Below are positions 59,449 to 64,000 of a stretch of DNA of 64,000 bases, in pieces (within the stretch, counting starts at the first letter, position 1; each line of letters starts with the position of its first letter). Origin of the DNA: Begonia masoniana (lineage: Eukaryota > Streptophyta > Magnoliopsida > Cucurbitales > Begoniaceae); NCBI GenBank assembly GCA_022432975.1, contig CM039505.1, positions 50,427,897-50,491,896 on the forward strand. The letters are read 5' to 3'. The notes under the pieces are model-generated. The model was not told the origin of the DNA. It saw only the letters and a list, made by a program, of their open reading frames with translations, and searched no databases. Both the position numbers and the translations under genes were made by a program.

Positions 59449-61801
59449 ATGGATCCGAGCAGTCGGATATCGGAAGTGAAGGAATGGTTGGCGGCTGAAT
59501 TCGGAAGAGTCGGCAAAGATGTTCCTGATTTCGAGTACACTCCCCAAAGCGTCGCTCATTTGCACAATCTCTGCGTCCGCTCTCAGGCGAAGACTCGCGC
59601 TGCCGATCTTCTCGCCGCCGATTTTCGCCTTAAAGCCTCCGAGTACCGATCTCAAGGTTGGTGTTAATTTTTTTAGGTTGTGGTTGAAAATTTTGAATTA
59701 ATTGATTGGATAAGATGTTTATTTCGTGGATATAGCGGCGAGGATTAGGGAGATCTTGGAAAGTGTAGGATTGGCGCAGGAAAGCTTGTCTTCGAATGTG
59801 GTTTCTTCCTCTCAAGTGCTTGCAAATGTGGCCAATTTGTTGAATATTAGGGACACTGAGCTCAGTAGGTAATGTAACTTTTTTTTTTGTTAATTTTACT
59901 GCATTATCTGATTATATGTTGTTTTCGATGACAAAAAGTGTGATCGGAACCAAATGAATGAGATGCAGCTTTCTTGTTGCAATGGGGGATATTTCTTTGA
60001 GAAAGACAAGTGTGGAGGAGAAGAGGGCTAAAGTAGAAAAAGAGTCCAAAGTACTACTTGATTGTACCCGAAAGGCAATATCCAGATTAACCTATCTGAA
60101 AAGGTATTCTTCTAATTTAAAATTTCAGTTTCTTTGAAAGTACGTTATGGTAAAGTATTTTCGGTGCAGTATGTTTGATATTATGAGTCTGTTTGGGCAA
60201 TGTTTATATAGTTATTTCTTTCCTGTGTTATTGTAGAACACTTGCGCAGCTAGAGGATGACGTAGTTCCATGCGAGGCTCAAATGGAAAATTGGAAGACT
60301 AACCTTGGTGTTATGGCTGCCAAGGAGCGGCAGTACATGCAACAGTGTGCTAACTACAAGGTAGTTTATTTCCTAGTATATTCAAGTCATGGCATATTCG
60401 AGTCTCATTCATCTTGTAGTTGATGAAGCAGCCTAGCTAGAACCTCTGATAAAGAAATCTTGGTAAAAGATAAAATAGTAGTTGAAATTAAGATTAATAA
60501 TTTGGGGTGGAGCTTTGGTTGAATATGGGCATAATAAATTGATTTGATTTGCTGGTCTTTAAAATATTTCATTCTGATATACACATCCGTCAATTCTAGA
60601 AAATAGGGATTGCATAGCATAGAATTAGCCCTTCTAAGTTCTATTGGCCAATGGTAGTTAACTCTCATGCTGCTTTCTCTAAAATTTGTTGAAGTTAGTT
60701 TTTGATTCTTCTAAAAAATGTCTCCAAACATTATTCTGTTGTTAATTCTGTTTCCTGAGGTTTGGATAGAGCAAAACAATTGTGCACTAAATCACACTGG
60801 ATCTGCCATTGGCTTTATCTTATATATTATTTTTAATAAGAAACAAAGTATATTAAAAAAAGGACAATTCAATAAAAAAGCGAGAAAGAAACATTTTCAG
60901 CAGAGAATCACTTAATTTAAAGCAAATTCTCGCACAAAGACAAAATTTGTAGTTTTTATTCTTCTCATAAAAGAAATGAGTCGAAATGTTATTCTGTTGT
61001 TAGTTTTGTTTCCTGAGGTTTGGTTAGAGCACCATAATTGCGCAGTAAATCACACTGGATCTGGCTTTGGGTTTATGTTATATCACAAGGACAATGATAT
61101 TTATATCCTCCAGGATAGTTTTTGTTGTGTTTTGCAATGGAGGAATATGATGATTGCGATATTGAATCCTAATATATGAAAAATGCAGTAGTACTTGCCT
61201 CGGTCACTCCGGGGATATAGTTGGGGGTCTGGGCTTCTGCATGGATATGAATACTTGAATGTTGTATAAGATTTGACCCACAATATAAAATGACTAATGA
61301 AAAATTGTTTCTTTTGTATATTTGTGTCACTTTATGTGGGTTTAGTTTGTCTTCATAGGATAAGAACTCAAAATTTTAGGCAAGTTGCTACTTGTGATGG
61401 CATTTTCTTTTTGATTGTTTGGTATTATATATGCATCAACCATTTGAGAACTTTTTCACACAACTCTAATGTCTTTTTGGTGCAGGCAATGCTTAATCGG
61501 GTCGGTTACACGCCAGAAATCAGCCATGGGGTGTTGGTTGAAATGGATGAACACAGAAAAGATTTGGAGAAGAAGACAAAGCCAATCCTTGAGACTCTGA
61601 GGAGCTACCAAGACTTACCTCCTGTATTTCTTCTCTTAACTCAACAAAATCATTTCCTGAAAGATTCTGTGCTTCAATTTCTTATCATATTTGCAGGATA
61701 AAGCTCTGGCCGCCCTAGCGATCGAGGATAAAAAACGGCAGACGGCGGAGGCCGAAAAGTACCTGGGAGATTTGCTGTGTTCTACTCTTGCGCCATCATA
61801 G
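59449..61801 (+). CDS. AUG1: AUGMIN subunit 1 (HAUS1 family)
   Basis: Six exons: 59449-59656, 59736-59868, 59969-60103, 60237-60360, 61486-61623 and 61697-61801, 280 residues in one frame. Augmin binds existing microtubules and recruits gamma-tubulin complexes to start branch microtubules in spindle, phragmoplast and cell cortex. The protein is helical and coiled-coil in character: ISEVKEWLAAEFGRVGKDVPDFEYT at the N-terminus, AARIREILESVGLAQESL, LANVANLLNIRDTELSSFL and VAMGDISLRKTSVEEKRAKV in the middle, LAQLEDDVVPCEAQMENWKTNL and LNRVGYTPEISH after it, and SYQDLPPDKALAALAIEDKKR near the end. Matches AUG1 as remembered from Arabidopsis; no search was run. Intron 4 (60361-61485) is unusually long and contains a duplicated stretch. 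Start chosen as the first ATG after a TATA box. Confidence 0.93.
60715..61095 (+). repeat. Duplication inside intron 4 of the augmin gene
   Basis: 60720-60825 and 60978-61083 are alike (TTATTCTGTTGTTA, TTTCCTGAGGTTTGG, AATCACACTGGATCTG), about 258 bp apart, with roughly 10-15 percent difference. Non-coding. Confidence 0.8.
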
Positions 61802-62856
61802 TAATTGAGCAAGTAACACAAAAGAGTATTTATTTTTCACCTTAGTAGTGTACCTCATCTTTTGTAGCATATAGAACACTGATTGTTATAGACGTTTCTT
61901 ATGAATTTCCTCGTGGCTAAATTATAAGAAATATCTTCGTATATTCCCTCTCTATCTATATATGTTTAATATGTTCATGTTATTTTCTAATTTTACACCG
62001 TGTTTATGATGATAAAGACAGAGAATTCTTGTTTCAGTTCTCATATTTATCGATTGAAAAAAAGATTGATACAATTCTATTGAGTTGACTCATAGCGATT
62101 ATTTCGATTGAAAAAAAGATTGATACAATTCTATTGAGTTGACTCATAGCGATCATTTATCAAAGAATGACTCTGGTTATCAAATGATTGAACAATCATG
62201 AGCAATTTACTTAGTTGACATTTAGAAAAAGTTTCTAATGCATGTTTAGCAAAAAGATAGACATTCATTGTTCATTATGAGACAGTCGCTCATTCACAAA
62301 CCTTGTGTGGGGCTAATAATTTTTTTTTCCCATCTCCTATCTACGTATCACTCTTTATTCAGTATATTTAATATCTTATTGTAATTATTTATAATTTATT
62401 TTAATTATTACATTATTTAATTAGAAACATGTAAACGTTATATCAAGAAGTCAAAATTATATAGAATTAGAAGATAAATATAGTATTATTTTATGGGTTG
62501 TTAATTAATTAGTATAATAATTAAAAGAAATGATTAAAATAATTTGTTACTTGTTCTAAAAAATAATTAAATTAACAAATAAATACTTCTTTAATTCTTC
62601 GAAATTAACTATAAACTTGCTGGAGAATAATTAAAATATATCATTTTTTATTTTTGTTTTTTCTTAAAACTAGGCTTGGGTACGTGCAAAGACAGACACG
62701 TACGGGTCAAAAATTATATTTTTTTAAGGCAATTTATAATTCTAAACTTTTGATAATTCAAATAAAAATGAATTAAAATTATATAAATTATATAACTAAA
62801 CAAAGAATATTGTTACGTTATTTGAGTTTTAGAAAAAGAAAGACATATAGAATGAA
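61802..62856. other. 3' region and spacer with a 54-bp tandem duplication
   Basis: The 3' end of the augmin gene, then AT-rich spacer. At 62051-62158 a 54-bp unit (CGATTGAAAAAAAGATTGAT, then TTGAGTTGACTCATAGCGAT) occurs twice with no visible change in its core. No gene seen. Confidence 0.65.
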
Positions 62857-64000
62857 GGGAAATTACCGATATGAACCTCGAAATATACGTTTTTTTTATT
62901 TGAAACCTTAAAGTATCAAATTAAACAATCTAAACCTTAAACTATCGAAAACTTAACAAAATAAACCCTAGTGACCGTCCGATCTGCGTCCGTTCTACAT
63001 TTTTGCTGTAGAACAGACGGACGCTTAAAAACAGCGTCTGTCCGTTCACTGTTTAACTGACGGACACTTAAAAACAGCGTCTGTCCATTCACTGTTCACG
63101 TGAACAGTGAACAGACGCACGCTGTTTTTAAGCGTCAGTCCGTTCACTGTTCATGTGAACAATGAACTGTTTACGTTTGTTTTATTTTTGTTTTATAAAT
63201 TAATTTTTAAAAAATACTAAGCGATATTAGATTTATTTAAAAATTTTACCACATGTTCACCACGTCACGAGAAGATAATCTAAAATTTTTCGTGATTTTC
63301 TAACACTTGTACGATTTATGATAATTTTAGTGAATTATTTTATAAAACATACGTAAAAAAATTATAATAAATTATACAAATTTTATGAAATCATGAAAAT
63401 TTTCAGATTAGATTTCCATAATATAGTGAACAAGTGATAAAATTTTCCATAAAATCCAATATAGTTTGATATTTTTGTAAAATTAATTTATAAAACGGGG
63501 GTCGTTCTAAGGGCTATTTTAAAAAAATATCAAACAATATTGGATTTAATTGAAAATTTTATCACATGTTCACAACATCATAGAAAGATAATTTGAAAAG
63601 TTTCGTAATTTTCTAACACTTGTACATATGGTAAATCATATAACGGAACGTAGTGAACATGTGGTAATATTTTCTGTTTTAAATTAATTTTACAAAAAAT
63701 ACCAAACGATATTGAATTTAATGAAAAATTTTATCACTTGTTCACTATATTATGAGAATATAATTTGAAAATTTTCATGATTTTATAACATTTTTGTGAT
63801 TTATTATAATTGTTTTATGTCTGTTTTATAAAATAATCCACTAAAATTACAATAAATCGTACAAGTGTTAGAAAATCACAAAAAATTTATAGTATCTTCT
63901 CATGATGTGGAGAACATGTGGTAAAATTTTTAAGTAAAACGAAAAAAAAAAAACAAACGTAAACAATTTACTGTTCACGTGAACAGTGAACGGACGGACG
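62857..64000. mobile_element. Foldback element, family F, cut by the window end
   Basis: Begins GGGAAATTACCGATATGAACCT (starts at 62857), the same end as the palindromic element at 6249. It continues with CCTTAAACTATCGAAAACTT and a hairpin region rich in CGTCTGTCCGTTCACTGTT words (62990-63180), then ACACTTGTACGATTTAT blocks in both orientations. The last bases (GTTCACGTGAACAGTGAACGG) mirror 63080-63130, so the far arm lies beyond 64000. No protein is encoded. Confidence 0.85.

Overview
This is nuclear DNA of a flowering plant, most likely a eudicot. Spliced GT-AG genes have plant-specific products (a type-A response regulator, a Pol V-type RPB5 subunit and augmin subunit 1), AT-rich spacers separate them, and much of the window is retrotransposon in nested layers. 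No bacterial operons, CRISPR arrays, rRNA or tRNA genes were seen. The species cannot be named from the sequence alone.

Layout: 1-630 is a perfect TTC repeat directly in front of a five-exon type-A response regulator of the ARR8/ARR9 type (665-1686). From 3154 to 15960 there are three LTR elements, each with an exact 5-bp target duplication: a 2.4-kb solo LTR (3154-5594), an 8.5-kb Ty3/gypsy deletion derivative (6105-14591) with a 1.28-kb palindromic Mutator-like element in one of its LTRs, and a 1.2-kb solo LTR (14768-15960). A six-exon gene for a conserved plant protein of unknown function follows (17376-21709), then a possible micropeptide near 23.5 kb.

24139-29550 is a complete but mutated Ty1/copia element on the minus strand. 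Next come two tandem arrays of miniature LTR elements (TRIMs) on opposite strands and a PPR pseudogene. From 31.2 to 53.7 kb lies a nest. A plus-strand copia element (A) is split by a solo LTR, which is split by a minus-strand copia element (B), which is split by another solo LTR, which carries a hAT-like element. All four nested insertions are bounded by readable target duplications. A third copia element (C, minus strand) interrupts A at 46431 and carries its own solo LTR. Two pure T runs inside C are exactly 1000 and exactly 500 bases long, and are best read as filled assembly gaps.

After a foldback element come two intact genes on the plus strand: an RPB5-family subunit of the RNA polymerase V type (54996-57155) and augmin subunit 1 (59449-61801). 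A MITE and a TRIM-like remnant lie between them. The window ends inside another foldback element.

The four clear host genes belong to unrelated processes: cytokinin signalling, an unknown role, RNA-directed DNA methylation, and microtubule nucleation. They do not form a pathway. The most notable context is the Pol V subunit gene, which starts about 100 bp from a hairpin-forming repeat of the kind that the RNA-directed DNA methylation pathway normally targets.
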